DNA of 63,961 nucleotides, from NCBI GenBank assembly GCA_002841275.1, contig PHET01000012.1, forward strand, positions 1 through 63,961, given 5' to 3'. The position numbers were made by a program, and so were the translations under genes. The notes below the pieces were generated by a model. That model did no database searches and had not been told where the DNA came from. It saw only the letters and a list, made by a program, of their open reading frames with translations. Source of the DNA: Actinobacteria bacterium HGW-Actinobacteria-7. Lineage in GTDB: Bacteria > Actinomycetota > Coriobacteriia > Anaerosomatales > PHET01. This document shows, piece by piece, positions 37,081 through 46,647 of the stretch (position 1 is its first letter; every line of letters begins with the position of its first letter).

Positions 37081-38184
37081 TTACAGGATGACCAACCGGT
37101 CCCGATGGACGACCTCTTTGCCCGCTAGCAGCGGGAACTCAGCCGAAATGGCTGACGTCTTCATGCCTTTGACACGATCGAGTTCCACGGACGACACCTC
37201 ACTGAGACCGCGGCCCACAAGCGCTCCGGTAACGTCGGTCAATACTACCGCATCACCCGCTTCGAACGTGCCGGTCAGGCCTATGACGCCCGCTGGCAGC
37301 AGCGACGTGCCGCGCTGGGTCAACGCCGTCTTGGCGCCATCGTCGACGATGATCGAGCCGGCAGGGCTGCGCCCCAGCGCGATCCACAGCTTCCGCGCCC
37401 CGATCGTGCCTTCACCGGGTGCGAACATGGTTCCACATGGCAGACCGGATGCTGCGTCGATGACGACATTGGGGCGGTGACCATCGCAGACGACAAGCGG
37501 TATGCCCGCCTTCATGAGGACGCGGGCTGCTTCGATCTTCGTGACCATGCCGCCGCTTCCGCCGTCAGTGCCGGCCCCACCTGCGGCTGCAACGAGGTCT
37601 TCAGTGAGCACATCGACCTGTGCGAGCAGTTGCGCTTCGGCGACCACGCGTGGATCCGCATCGTAGAGGCCCTCTATGTCTGAGAGCAACACGACGAGCC
37701 CAGCCCCGACCATGGTGGCGACAAGAGCCGCGAGCGTGTCATTGTCACCGAACTTGATCTCATCGACCGCGACCGTGTCGTTCTCGTTGACGATCGGTAC
37801 GATGCCCAGATCAAGAAGCCGGTCGAAGGTGTCTCGTGCGTGCAGGTAGGCCTCTCTGTGACCTGTGTCGTGGCGTGTGAGAAGGACCTGCCCCACCGAG
37901 ACCCCCCTGCGCGCGAACACGTCGGCGTAGGTCTCAATCAACGCGACCTGCCCCACTGAGGCAGCCGCCTGCAGCGAGGGCATGTCGGTGGGCCGCTTCT
38001 CGATCCCCAGACGTTCCAGCCCTGCGGCGATCGCCCCACTACTGACGATCAGGGGCATGTCACCGTTTGCCCGGAGTTCGCACACTTGGTCAGCAAGGGA
38101 CTCAACGAACGCACGATCAACGGCTCCGCCTCCGGGCGCAAGCGTCGATGTGCCCACCTTGATGACGATCCGTCTGGCCCCCAA
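37081..38184 (-). CDS. proB: Glutamate 5-kinase with PUA domain
   Basis: ProB phosphorylates glutamate in the first step of proline synthesis and is normally inhibited by proline. The 367-residue protein has the amino-acid kinase domain (RIVIKVGTSTLAPGG, LIVSSGAIAAGLERLGIEKR, IVNENDTVAVDEIKFGDNDT) and a C-terminal PUA domain (GVIGLTGTFEAGDAVVLTDV). The start is TTG 38184, supported by GAGGAGG within the last codons of obgE. No closer alternative start fits the family N-terminus. Confidence 0.96.
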   Translation of the reverse strand: MGARRIVIKVGTSTLAPGGGAVDRAFVESLADQVCELRANGDMPLIVSSGAIAAGLERLGIEKRPTDMPSLQAAASVGQVALIETYADVFARRGVSVGQVLLTRHDTGHREAYLHARDTFDRLLDLGIVPIVNENDTVAVDEIKFGDNDTLAALVATMVGAGLVVLLSDIEGLYDADPRVVAEAQLLAQVDVLTEDLVAAAGGAGTDGGSGGMVTKIEAARVLMKAGIPLVVCDGHRPNVVIDAASGLPCGTMFAPGEGTIGARKLWIALGRSPAGSIIVDDGAKTALTQRGTSLLPAGVIGLTGTFEAGDAVVLTDVTGALVGRGLSEVSSVELDRVKGMKTSAISAEFPLLAGKEVVHRDRLVIL

Positions 38185-38187
38185 CGC

Positions 38188-39543
<1,356 letters not shown>

Positions 39544-39580
39544 TCAGGGGCTCACGTACCGCCCTGACATGCGAACGAAC

Positions 39581-39606
39581 CCCCCGCCGGGTATGGTGGC
39601 GGAGGG
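39581..39606 (-). other. GC-rich hairpin between rpmA and obgE
   Basis: CCGCC (39584-39588) and GGCGG (39598-39602) pair across a nine-base loop, with further C-G pairs outside one mismatch. No proper T-run follows on the minus strand (TTCGTTCG). It may attenuate read-through from the ribosomal protein genes into obgE or be an RNA processing site. Confidence 0.3.
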
Positions 39607-39639
39607 CTCGACTGTCGCGCAGATGATCGACGAGGCCTA

Positions 39640-39894
39640 TTAGACCTCGAGCGGTCGGACGTGCACACGGCGCTTGAGACCGCGGGTGAACTCGACGATG
39701 CCATCGCGCAGAGCGAACAGCGTGTCGTCTCCACCGCGACCGACGCCCTCGCCGGGATGGAAATGCGTCCCGCGCTGGCGAACGATGATCGTTCCGGTGC
39801 CGACGGTCTCTCCCGCGAACCGCTTGACGCCCAGACGCTTAGCGCGGGAGTCGCGACCGTTCTTGGTTGAGCCAAGACCCTTCTTATGTGCCAT
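39640..39894 (-). CDS. rpmA: Large ribosomal subunit protein bL27
   Basis: bL27 lies at the 50S peptidyl-transferase centre. The 84-residue basic protein begins [20 protein letters not shown] and contains [20 protein letters not shown]. There is no N-terminal extension of the Firmicutes kind that needs cleavage by Prp. It sits 14 bases after rplU. Confidence 0.98.
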   Translation of the reverse strand: MAHKKGLGSTKNGRDSRAKRLGVKRFAGETVGTGTIIVRQRGTHFHPGEGVGRGGDDTLFALRDGIVEFTRGLKRRVHVRPLEV

Positions 39895-39908
39895 TCAGGA
39901 TCCCTACC

Positions 39909-40316
39909 TTACTCAGAGTCAGCGGCCGCGGCGGTCTCGACGACCGGCTCCTCGACCTTCTCGGCGGCCTTCTTCTTAGGCGCAGCCTTCTTCTTGGGAG
40001 GTGCAACACCGGCAACCACGTCTGTGATGCGGACGCGGGTGAGCTCCTGACGGTGGCCCTTGAGCCGCTTGTAGCCCTTACGCTTCTTGAACTTGAAGAC
40101 GATCGCCTTCTCGCCCTTGAAGTGCTCAAGGACCTCAGCGGTTACGCTGGCGCTCGCAAGCGTCTTCGAATCGACGGTGAACTCGTCCTCGTTTGCGAGG
40201 AAGAGCACGTCGAAGTTGACGGTCTCACCGGGAGCGGCGTTGAGCTTCTCAACAGCCAACTCATCTCCGGTTGCGACCTTGAACTGCTTACCACCTGTTG
40301 CGACGACTGCGTACAT
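39909..40316 (-). CDS. rplU: Large ribosomal subunit protein bL21
   Basis: bL21 binds 23S rRNA. The first ~103 residues are the standard protein (MYAVVATGGKQFKVATGDEL, KKRKGYKRLKGHRQELTRVR). A 30-residue tail follows: KKKAAPKKKAAEKVEEP, then acidic and Ala-rich. Such low-complexity tails occur on ribosomal proteins of high-G+C bacteria. It is the first gene of rplU-rpmA-obgE and has its own promoter at 40356-40384. Confidence 0.97.
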   Translation of the reverse strand: MYAVVATGGKQFKVATGDELAVEKLNAAPGETVNFDVLFLANEDEFTVDSKTLASASVTAEVLEHFKGEKAIVFKFKKRKGYKRLKGHRQELTRVRITDVVAGVAPPKKKAAPKKKAAEKVEEPVVETAAAADSE

Positions 40317-40355
40317 CGGAAACCTTTCAATCGCTTGATAAACGCGCGAGGAGAT

Positions 40356-40384
40356 ATGCTAACAGGGCAGGCATGGTGCGTCAA
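40356..40384 (-). promoter_or_regulatory. Promoter of rplU-rpmA-obgE
   Basis: TTGACG (40379-40384) and TAGCAT (40356-40361) are separated by 17 bases on the minus strand, 40 bases before the rplU start. It is one of the clearest housekeeping promoters in the window. Confidence 0.85.
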
Positions 40385-40432
40385 CGCCATTCGGCTCACC
40401 AACGGTGCCGGGCGTAGCCTTCCGCTTTGTGC

Positions 40433-41923
40433 CTATCGGCTCGCGAACGACCTCCTCGAGAAGATACCCGTCCTTCCCTCGATAAGCACGCGTACCTCGG
40501 TAGGCGCCACGTCGTTGTCAGGCACGATCGTGACCTGCCGTCCAAGCTCTGCGCGAAGTGAGGCCGCAACGTTGAGCCCTGGCTCGGTGACTAGCTGAAA
40601 CGTCTCCGGATTCAACCCGAACAGGTACGCATCACTCTTGCCGTTGCGAAGAATCGATCGCATCCGACGCTCGGCAGCGATGCGCCTGGTCTGCCGAGAC
40701 ACCACGCGCCCTTCCCCACCGCAGTGGGGGCAAACCTCTGTAAGAACGTTGTACAGACCGTCCGTGACGTTCTTGCGAGTGATCTCCACCAGCCCAAGGC
40801 GCGAAACGTCACTCATCCTGGTCTTAGTGCGGTCCCGATCCAGCGCGGCGCCAAGTCGCTGCAGCAAGAGTGCCTTGTTCCCGGCTTCCTCCATGTCGAT
40901 GAAATCGACGACGATGATGCCGCCCAAGTCCCGAAGCCTCAGCTGTCGCACGACCTCGTCGGCGGCTTCGAGATTGGTGCGAAGGATGGTGTCCTCTAGA
41001 TTGCGTTTGCCGACGAACTTGCCGGTATTGACGTCCACAGCGATCAACGCCTCTGTGCGGTCAATGGTGAGGTGCCCGCCGTTGGGCAGAGGCACGGTCC
41101 TCTTGAGCGCACCGTCTATCGCATCTTGTAGCCGGTACTGCTCGAACAGCGGTACACGCTCTTTGTGCAGCAACACGCGCTTCACGAGCTGCGGTGACGT
41201 CTTCTTGAGAAACGAGACCACCTTGTCGAACGTGGGCTTGTCGTCGATGATCAGCCGCCTGAACTCGTCCGAGAACACGTCGCGAACGAACCGCAGCGCC
41301 AGATCCATCTCGGTATAGATGACTTCTGGCGCGAGTGCGTCCTCTGACTGGTGATTCACGCGCTTCCACAAGCGAAGCAAGAACTCCAGATCGCCGATCA
41401 GATCACGGCTGGTCGCCCCTTGCGCGACCGTTCGGACAATGACGCCGGTGCCTTCAGGGATATGTTGGTCGATAATGCCGTGAAGGCGCTCACGCTCTTC
41501 GTCCGGCAGCTTCTTTGAGACCCCCACGAACGTGGAAAACGGCATCAGAACGAGGAACCGTCCTGGCAGGGAGATCTCGGTCGTGACGCGGGCGCCTTTC
41601 GTGCCCATTGCGTCCTTGATCACCTGGACCATGACCTGTTGGCCGACCTTCAGCAACTGCTGGATGTCGCGCTTGGGAACGTTCTCCACGCCCTCAGGCG
41701 CCACGACCTCATCGACATAGAGAAAGGCGTTCTTCTCCAACCCGATGTCGACGAAGGCGGCCTGCATTCCCGGCAGGACATCACTCACCTTGCCCAGATA
41801 CACGTTGCCCACGACACTGCGCTTCGGGCGTTCTATATAGAGTTCTACAAGCTCCTGGTCTTCGAGCAATGCGACCTGGGTCTCATTGTTGTCGTGCGAG
41901 ATGAGCATCTCGCGGGCCACCAT
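40433..41923 (-). CDS. rng: Ribonuclease E/G family endoribonuclease
   Basis: This endoribonuclease cuts single-stranded A/U-rich RNA and matures rRNA and mRNA. From ATG 41923 it has 496 residues, the length of RNase G without the long RNase E scaffold tail. The S1 domain (NVYLGKVSDVLPGMQAAFVD) is followed by the catalytic DNase I-like domain with the metal aspartates in IAVDVNTGKF and IIVVDFIDMEE, and the zinc-link CPHCGGEGRVVSRQT. The frame extends 19 codons upstream into the DUF2344 gene, but AGAGG upstream of this ATG and the family N-terminus favour it. The rng - rplU - rpmA cluster is conserved. Confidence 0.94.
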   Translation of the reverse strand: MVAREMLISHDNNETQVALLEDQELVELYIERPKRSVVGNVYLGKVSDVLPGMQAAFVDIGLEKNAFLYVDEVVAPEGVENVPKRDIQQLLKVGQQVMVQVIKDAMGTKGARVTTEISLPGRFLVLMPFSTFVGVSKKLPDEERERLHGIIDQHIPEGTGVIVRTVAQGATSRDLIGDLEFLLRLWKRVNHQSEDALAPEVIYTEMDLALRFVRDVFSDEFRRLIIDDKPTFDKVVSFLKKTSPQLVKRVLLHKERVPLFEQYRLQDAIDGALKRTVPLPNGGHLTIDRTEALIAVDVNTGKFVGKRNLEDTILRTNLEAADEVVRQLRLRDLGGIIVVDFIDMEEAGNKALLLQRLGAALDRDRTKTRMSDVSRLGLVEITRKNVTDGLYNVLTEVCPHCGGEGRVVSRQTRRIAAERRMRSILRNGKSDAYLFGLNPETFQLVTEPGLNVAASLRAELGRQVTIVPDNDVAPTEVRVLIEGRTGIFSRRSFASR

Positions 41924-41942
41924 GGCCACTGGTCCTCTCCCG

Positions 41943-42635
41943 TCACACGGGACGCGACCAAACCCCCTCGTCACCTTCAACGAGCGTTTCGAGTCGCGTC
42001 GTGCGCACGGCGGACGCTGTAATGCTCGCTGCCTCGAGCGAGTGTCTTATCAGTGCTTCAGGGCGTAAAGAGCCTTGCGGGCCCATGCGGACGGTGAGTT
42101 CCACCACAACTCCTCCGTCTCGATCCGTGACACGCGCATCTTTCGGGACGCTGCGCGCCAGGTCGAAAAACTTGGTCTTGCCCTTGTGCACTATCGAGAA
42201 CTCCCCCGTGGTCAGCACTGCCTTCAGTGCCGCCTGCACGCTACTGGCATCAAGCCCCTTTCCGTCGATTTCGACCTCGTAGCTACCTATGGTCAGCGCA
42301 GCAGTGAGCGAGGGAACACTGTCCGCGACATATCGCGCCTCGAACGGCACGAGATGAGCGGGCGCACTCGCAACCAACACGCGCAGAACTTCCGTTGCTG
42401 CAGTGTACTTTGTCAGCCACACATCAAAGTACTCCCTTTCGCCAGCGGTTCCTACTGGTAGCGCAGGACCAAACGCGGCTTTGAGATGTGGGCTGAATCC
42501 CTGGGTGATCGCGAACGGCAACCTGGCCCGTCTCACCATACGCTCGAGTGCGTGGACGACCTCGAGGTGCGAGAGATGTCGCAGCCGGCCGGTCTTGCGA
42601 TATGCGACGCGAAGTCGGAACTCTCCCGGCGTCAT
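41943..42635 (-). CDS. DUF2344 (TIGR03936) protein, radical SAM partner
   Basis: This 230-residue protein belongs to the DUF2344 family, which is always found next to or fused with the TIGR03960 radical SAM protein. It begins with the typical RLRVAYRKTGRLRHLSHLEV and contains ITQGFSPHLKAAFGPALPVG and YFDVWLT. The biochemical role is not established; association with rng and ribosomal protein genes hints at RNA modification. ATG 42635 overlaps the stop of the radical SAM gene by four bases, so the pair is translated together. Confidence 0.9.
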   Translation of the reverse strand: MTPGEFRLRVAYRKTGRLRHLSHLEVVHALERMVRRARLPFAITQGFSPHLKAAFGPALPVGTAGEREYFDVWLTKYTAATEVLRVLVASAPAHLVPFEARYVADSVPSLTAALTIGSYEVEIDGKGLDASSVQAALKAVLTTGEFSIVHKGKTKFFDLARSVPKDARVTDRDGGVVVELTVRMGPQGSLRPEALIRHSLEAASITASAVRTTRLETLVEGDEGVWSRPV

Positions 42636-44497
42636 CGGCGCTCACCGCCGGTCAGTACGATATCGACGTCCAGGTCCCCGCAGACATCACACCCCGTGCA
42701 ACCGCTGAAACTGCAGTCTGGTGTCGTGCTTTCGGAAAACGCCCGCTCGCGCTCTCGCTGCAGATACCGTCTCGAAACACCGGCCGAAAGATGGTCCCAG
42801 GGCAATGGCTCCTCGATATCGCGGTCTCTGTTAGCTATGAGCGTGGGATCGACGCCACAGGACTCGAATGCTGCGAGCCATGTTGAGAGCCTGAACTGTT
42901 CGGTCCAGGCCTCGAACCGCGCGCCTCCGCGCCATGCCGTCTCCACGACGTCTGCGACCTCTCGGCCGCCACGCGCCATCACGCCCTCGAGAAACGAGAC
43001 ATCCGCATCGTGCCAGTGCAGGTCCACGCCCTTGCGCGGCATCGACTCGCGAAGAACCGATTGCCTGCGCCGAACCTCCTCGAGAGTGATCTGCGGTTCC
43101 CACTGAAAGGGCGTCTGGACCTTCGGGACGAACGTGGACACCGACACGCCGACACGAATCGCACCGCGTTGCGCAGGCGGAGTGACCTCGCGTGCGGCCA
43201 CCAGCACCCGCTCGACCACCTGGCCGATCGCGCGAATGTCCTCGTCTGTCTCGGTGGGCAACCCGATCATGAAATAGAGCTTCAATCGGCGCCACCCGGC
43301 CTCGAAGGCAAACCTCACCGTATCGATGAGGTCCTTCTCGGTGACGTTCTTGTTGATGACATCGCGAAGACGCTGTGTTCCCGCCTCTGGCGCGAAAGTC
43401 AGCCCACTCTTCTTGCCCGCCGAGACAAGACGTGCGAGCTCGACGCTGAACGCATCGACTCGCAAGCTGGGAAGCGAGACTGAGATCCCGGTCCCGGCAA
43501 GCCTGCGGGTGAGACGACGCAGGATCTCTTCAATCTGCGAGTGGTCTGCAGTCGACAACGACGTCAGCGATGCCTCGTCGTAGCCCGTGCACGCCAGGCC
43601 ATCGAGCACATCACCGACGATCTCATCGGCAGAACGTTCGCGTACCGGGCGGTAGACCATCCCTGCCTGGCAGAAGCGGCATCCTCTGGTACAACCGCGC
43701 AGCACCTCCACTGCATACCGGTCGTGGACAACGTCCATGAATGGGACGACCGGGCACGTCGGCGCGGCATACGCGCTCAGGGAGGCGACCACTCGCTTGG
43801 TCACCACTGCCGGGGTCGAGCCAATCGGCGTCAGAACCGACGTGAGGCCATCGCCGTTGACACTCTCGTGATACAGCGACGGAACGTAGACACCCGGAAT
43901 CTGCGAGAGCCGCTCAAGGACGCTCGCCCGGTCCAGCGACTCGTCTTTGGCCTGACGATGCGCAGCGATGATATCGCCCAAGGCCTCTTCGCCCTCGCCG
44001 ATAAGGATCGCGTCGAAGAACGCGGCAAATGGTTCGGGGTTGTAGACGCAGGGGCCGCCGCCAACGACCAGCGGGTCCTCCTCGCTGCGATTCACCGCAC
44101 GCAGGGGAATCCCGGCAAGATCGAGGGCCTCGAGAATGCTGGTGTAGCTCAGCTCATACGGAACCGTGATGCCAAACAGATCGAACTGCGAGACCGGCAG
44201 GCATGACTCGAGCGAAAACAGCGGGACATCCTCTTCCCGCATCAGCGCGATGAGGTCTATCCACGGAAGATACGCACGTTCAGCGGCTACGCCGTCGATG
44301 GCATTGGCCTGCTGGTACAGGATCCCGAGTGCTTGGTTGGCCTGGCCGATCTCGTAGGTGTCCGGGTACAGAAAGACCGCACGGTACTCGGCCTCCTGGG
44401 TGTGGACCGATCCCCATTCACTGTTCAGGTAACGGGCGGGGCGCTCGATGCGGGAAAGCAGCGGTTCGACGCGGGCCCAGAGCGAGGCACCCGTCAC
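42632..44497 (-). CDS. B12-binding-like radical SAM protein, TIGR03960 family
   Basis: This is a 621-residue radical SAM protein. The N-terminal cobalamin-binding-like domain (RAVFLYPDTYEIGQANQALG, DPLVVGGGPCVYNPEPFAAF) is followed by the SAM domain with cysteines in EVLRGCTRGCRFCQAGMVY, TFAPEAGTQRLRDVINKNV and LYFMIGLPTETDEDI. A C-terminal cysteine cluster, CSFSGCTGCDVCGD, could hold an additional iron-sulfur cluster. In some Actinobacteria it is fused to DUF2344; here the two are separate with a four-base overlap. The substrate is unknown. GTG 44497 overlaps the DUF697 gene stop. Confidence 0.91.
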   Translation of the reverse strand: MTGASLWARVEPLLSRIERPARYLNSEWGSVHTQEAEYRAVFLYPDTYEIGQANQALGILYQQANAIDGVAAERAYLPWIDLIALMREEDVPLFSLESCLPVSQFDLFGITVPYELSYTSILEALDLAGIPLRAVNRSEEDPLVVGGGPCVYNPEPFAAFFDAILIGEGEEALGDIIAAHRQAKDESLDRASVLERLSQIPGVYVPSLYHESVNGDGLTSVLTPIGSTPAVVTKRVVASLSAYAAPTCPVVPFMDVVHDRYAVEVLRGCTRGCRFCQAGMVYRPVRERSADEIVGDVLDGLACTGYDEASLTSLSTADHSQIEEILRRLTRRLAGTGISVSLPSLRVDAFSVELARLVSAGKKSGLTFAPEAGTQRLRDVINKNVTEKDLIDTVRFAFEAGWRRLKLYFMIGLPTETDEDIRAIGQVVERVLVAAREVTPPAQRGAIRVGVSVSTFVPKVQTPFQWEPQITLEEVRRRQSVLRESMPRKGVDLHWHDADVSFLEGVMARGGREVADVVETAWRGGARFEAWTEQFRLSTWLAAFESCGVDPTLIANRDRDIEEPLPWDHLSAGVSRRYLQRERERAFSESTTPDCSFSGCTGCDVCGDLDVDIVLTGGERR

Positions 44498-45492
44498 TGG
44501 GCAGCCGATTCGCCCGAAGGTCCGCTCGCTGGAGGAAGGCCGGGATTGACCGTCGTCACGGGATTCTCCTCAGCCAGCGTGCGAGTCGCTCCTGACGCGT
44601 CGATCGACCCCCGCCTGCGCTTGGCTAGCTCAAGTGCCCTGTCGCGAGCGTCACGAACCTTGTCTGCCAGGCCGCGGACGTCGCCGCCGCTCTCGAAGTA
44701 CTCGAGGGCCGCGTAGCCCATCGCCAGAGTTCCGCTGTAGCCCACTCCGGCTTTGATCGCCCATCCGAACCCCGGTATCAACGTCAGTGCCTGTCGGGCC
44801 ACGGTTCGTAGTGCGAAGCCGCTTCCAACAACTGCCACCAGTTCCTTGATACGCTCTACTCCAAGCGGTTCGCCGTACGCCGCCGCGATCTGCATGAGCA
44901 TCTTTGCCTGATTGGCTGTCATGAGCGGCATGTCGGCACCCGGAATGATCATCACCCCGCCAATAAGCCCATTCTGGAGTGCGGTATTCTTCACGGCCTC
45001 CACGGAGACGGCGCGCCGGACGAAGGCGAAGTTCGCCGCGAGGGCGAGCCTCTTGCCCGAGACCCGGTCAGCGAGCCATGTCCCCAAGTGCGCCACCAGC
45101 TCATCGGGTTCATCGGCAACAGCCGTGTCCAGCAAAGGGTGGCCCAGCCTGTCTGAAACGTCATCACGGGTCTCACCCAAAGCCAACGCGAGCGTTGGGA
45201 TGAGCCGGTCCCGGGCACGGGCAAGCGACGGGGCTATCGCGGCCCCCGGCCCCGTCAGCGCGATCACAGCGTCAGCACTGTCGTCCACCACCAGCACGTC
45301 ACCGACAACGATGGGCTCTACATGAAGCCGAGCGGTGCTCATCTGTGGGCGCAGAGCCTGACGAAGAGCTTCGACCGCAGATTCGGGCGCTTCTGCATCG
45401 ATGTAGACCGCAAGGCGGACGAGCTTCTCACGCTCCTTGCGGAGCTTGGCGCCGGAACTCACAAGATCACGGATATCGAGGGGCAGAGCCAT
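44494..45492 (-). CDS. DUF697-family membrane-associated protein
   Basis: The 332-residue protein has an N-terminal part with a GTPase-like helper fold (RLAVYIDAEAPESAVEAL) lacking Walker motifs. The DUF697 region follows, containing VSVEAVKNTALQNGLIGGVM, MTANQAKMLMQIAAAYGEPL and TLIPGFGWAIKAGVGYSGTL, which includes amphipathic helices. The tail is Ser/Pro/Gly-rich. ATG 45492 has AAGGAG six bases upstream. It is placed between rodA and the radical SAM gene. Members of this family have no settled function, and I cannot add one. Confidence 0.8.
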   Translation of the reverse strand: MALPLDIRDLVSSGAKLRKEREKLVRLAVYIDAEAPESAVEALRQALRPQMSTARLHVEPIVVGDVLVVDDSADAVIALTGPGAAIAPSLARARDRLIPTLALALGETRDDVSDRLGHPLLDTAVADEPDELVAHLGTWLADRVSGKRLALAANFAFVRRAVSVEAVKNTALQNGLIGGVMIIPGADMPLMTANQAKMLMQIAAAYGEPLGVERIKELVAVVGSGFALRTVARQALTLIPGFGWAIKAGVGYSGTLAMGYAALEYFESGGDVRGLADKVRDARDRALELAKRRRGSIDASGATRTLAEENPVTTVNPGLPPASGPSGESAAQ

Positions 45493-45501
45493 GCAGTCTC
45501 C

Positions 45502-46647
45502 TTATGAGTATCGGCGGGTCCACACGGATAGGAGCATACCCGTCGCCGCCATGTTGGTGACCATGAACGAAGAACCGAAGCTCATGAACGGCAACGGAAT
45601 TCCCGTGATGGGCATCAGACCAATGGTCATGCCCACGTTCTCGAGTATCTGAAACGTCCACATACTGATTACACCTGCGACTATCAGGGCACCATAGAGG
45701 TCACGCGACGATGTGGCGATTCCCAAGGCTGTGATGAGCAGACCCAGATAGAGCGCCAAGAGAATAAGGCCACCAACGAACCCGAGCTCTTCGCCAAGCA
45801 CGCTGAAGATGAAGTCTGTATGCCGCTCTGGCAGGAAGTTCAAGTTGCCCTGCGTGCCCGATCCCAGCCCCTTTCCCGAGAGCTCACCGGAGCCGATGGC
45901 GATCTTGGACTGTTCCAGGTTGTACCCCGCCCCGGCTGGATCACGAGTGGGATCGACGAACACCAGAAGCCGGTTCATCTGATAGTCCTTGAGGAAGACG
46001 TCATGACCTGCCGCTTTGTCCAGGCCAGCGTCGAGCCGCAATCCACCGCCAATCAACAGGGCACCAGCGAGAGCGAATATCAAGAACCATCGGCCGCTCA
46101 TGCCTCCGATGAGAAGCATCCCGGCCGTGATGGCCACGAAGACCAGTCCGGTGCCAAGGTCAGGCTGGAGCAGAATCAAACCGAGCGGTATGGCCAGCAC
46201 GCCAAGAACCTTGAAGATGTCTCTGGGGCGCTCGATGGAGCCGCGGTACTGCGCAATGATCGCTGCCATGACAACGATCGTCACGAGCTTCGCCGGCTCT
46301 GACGGCTGAAAGAGTCTCAGACCGCCGATCTGCAGCCACGACTGGGCGCCCTTCGCCGTGGCGCCCAGCCCGGGAATCCGGGGCGCAAGAATCAAGAACG
46401 CGTCCAAAATCAGGAGTGGGCCGACCCAGCCCTGAAGCTTCCGATAGTCGATGAGCCACGCGACTCCTAGAGGGACCAGCCCGATGGCGATTCCCATGAG
46501 GTGCCTGCGAAACATCGTGTCGCCGCCGTCCATTCCCTGCACTGCAGAATGCACCATGACGCTGCCGAACACCGACAGCAGGAGCACAACGCCCAACAGC
46601 GCCGGGTTCACCGCACGAAAGACCGAACGCTCCTTGACCGCCATCAT
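45502..46647 (-). CDS. rodA: Rod-shape-determining peptidoglycan glycosyltransferase RodA
   Basis: RodA is the SEDS-family polymerase that builds lateral-wall glycan strands with a class B PBP. The 381-residue protein has about ten hydrophobic helices and the SEDS blocks GAQSWLQIGGLRLFQPSEPA, LILLQPDLGTGLVFVAIT, LPERHTDFIFSVLGEELGFV and GLMPITGIPLPFMSFG. ATG 46647 overlaps the mrdA stop by four bases. Together with mreBCD it indicates a rod-shaped cell with side-wall elongation. Confidence 0.96.
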   Translation of the reverse strand: MMAVKERSVFRAVNPALLGVVLLLSVFGSVMVHSAVQGMDGGDTMFRRHLMGIAIGLVPLGVAWLIDYRKLQGWVGPLLILDAFLILAPRIPGLGATAKGAQSWLQIGGLRLFQPSEPAKLVTIVVMAAIIAQYRGSIERPRDIFKVLGVLAIPLGLILLQPDLGTGLVFVAITAGMLLIGGMSGRWFLIFALAGALLIGGGLRLDAGLDKAAGHDVFLKDYQMNRLLVFVDPTRDPAGAGYNLEQSKIAIGSGELSGKGLGSGTQGNLNFLPERHTDFIFSVLGEELGFVGGLILLALYLGLLITALGIATSSRDLYGALIVAGVISMWTFQILENVGMTIGLMPITGIPLPFMSFGSSFMVTNMAATGMLLSVWTRRYS

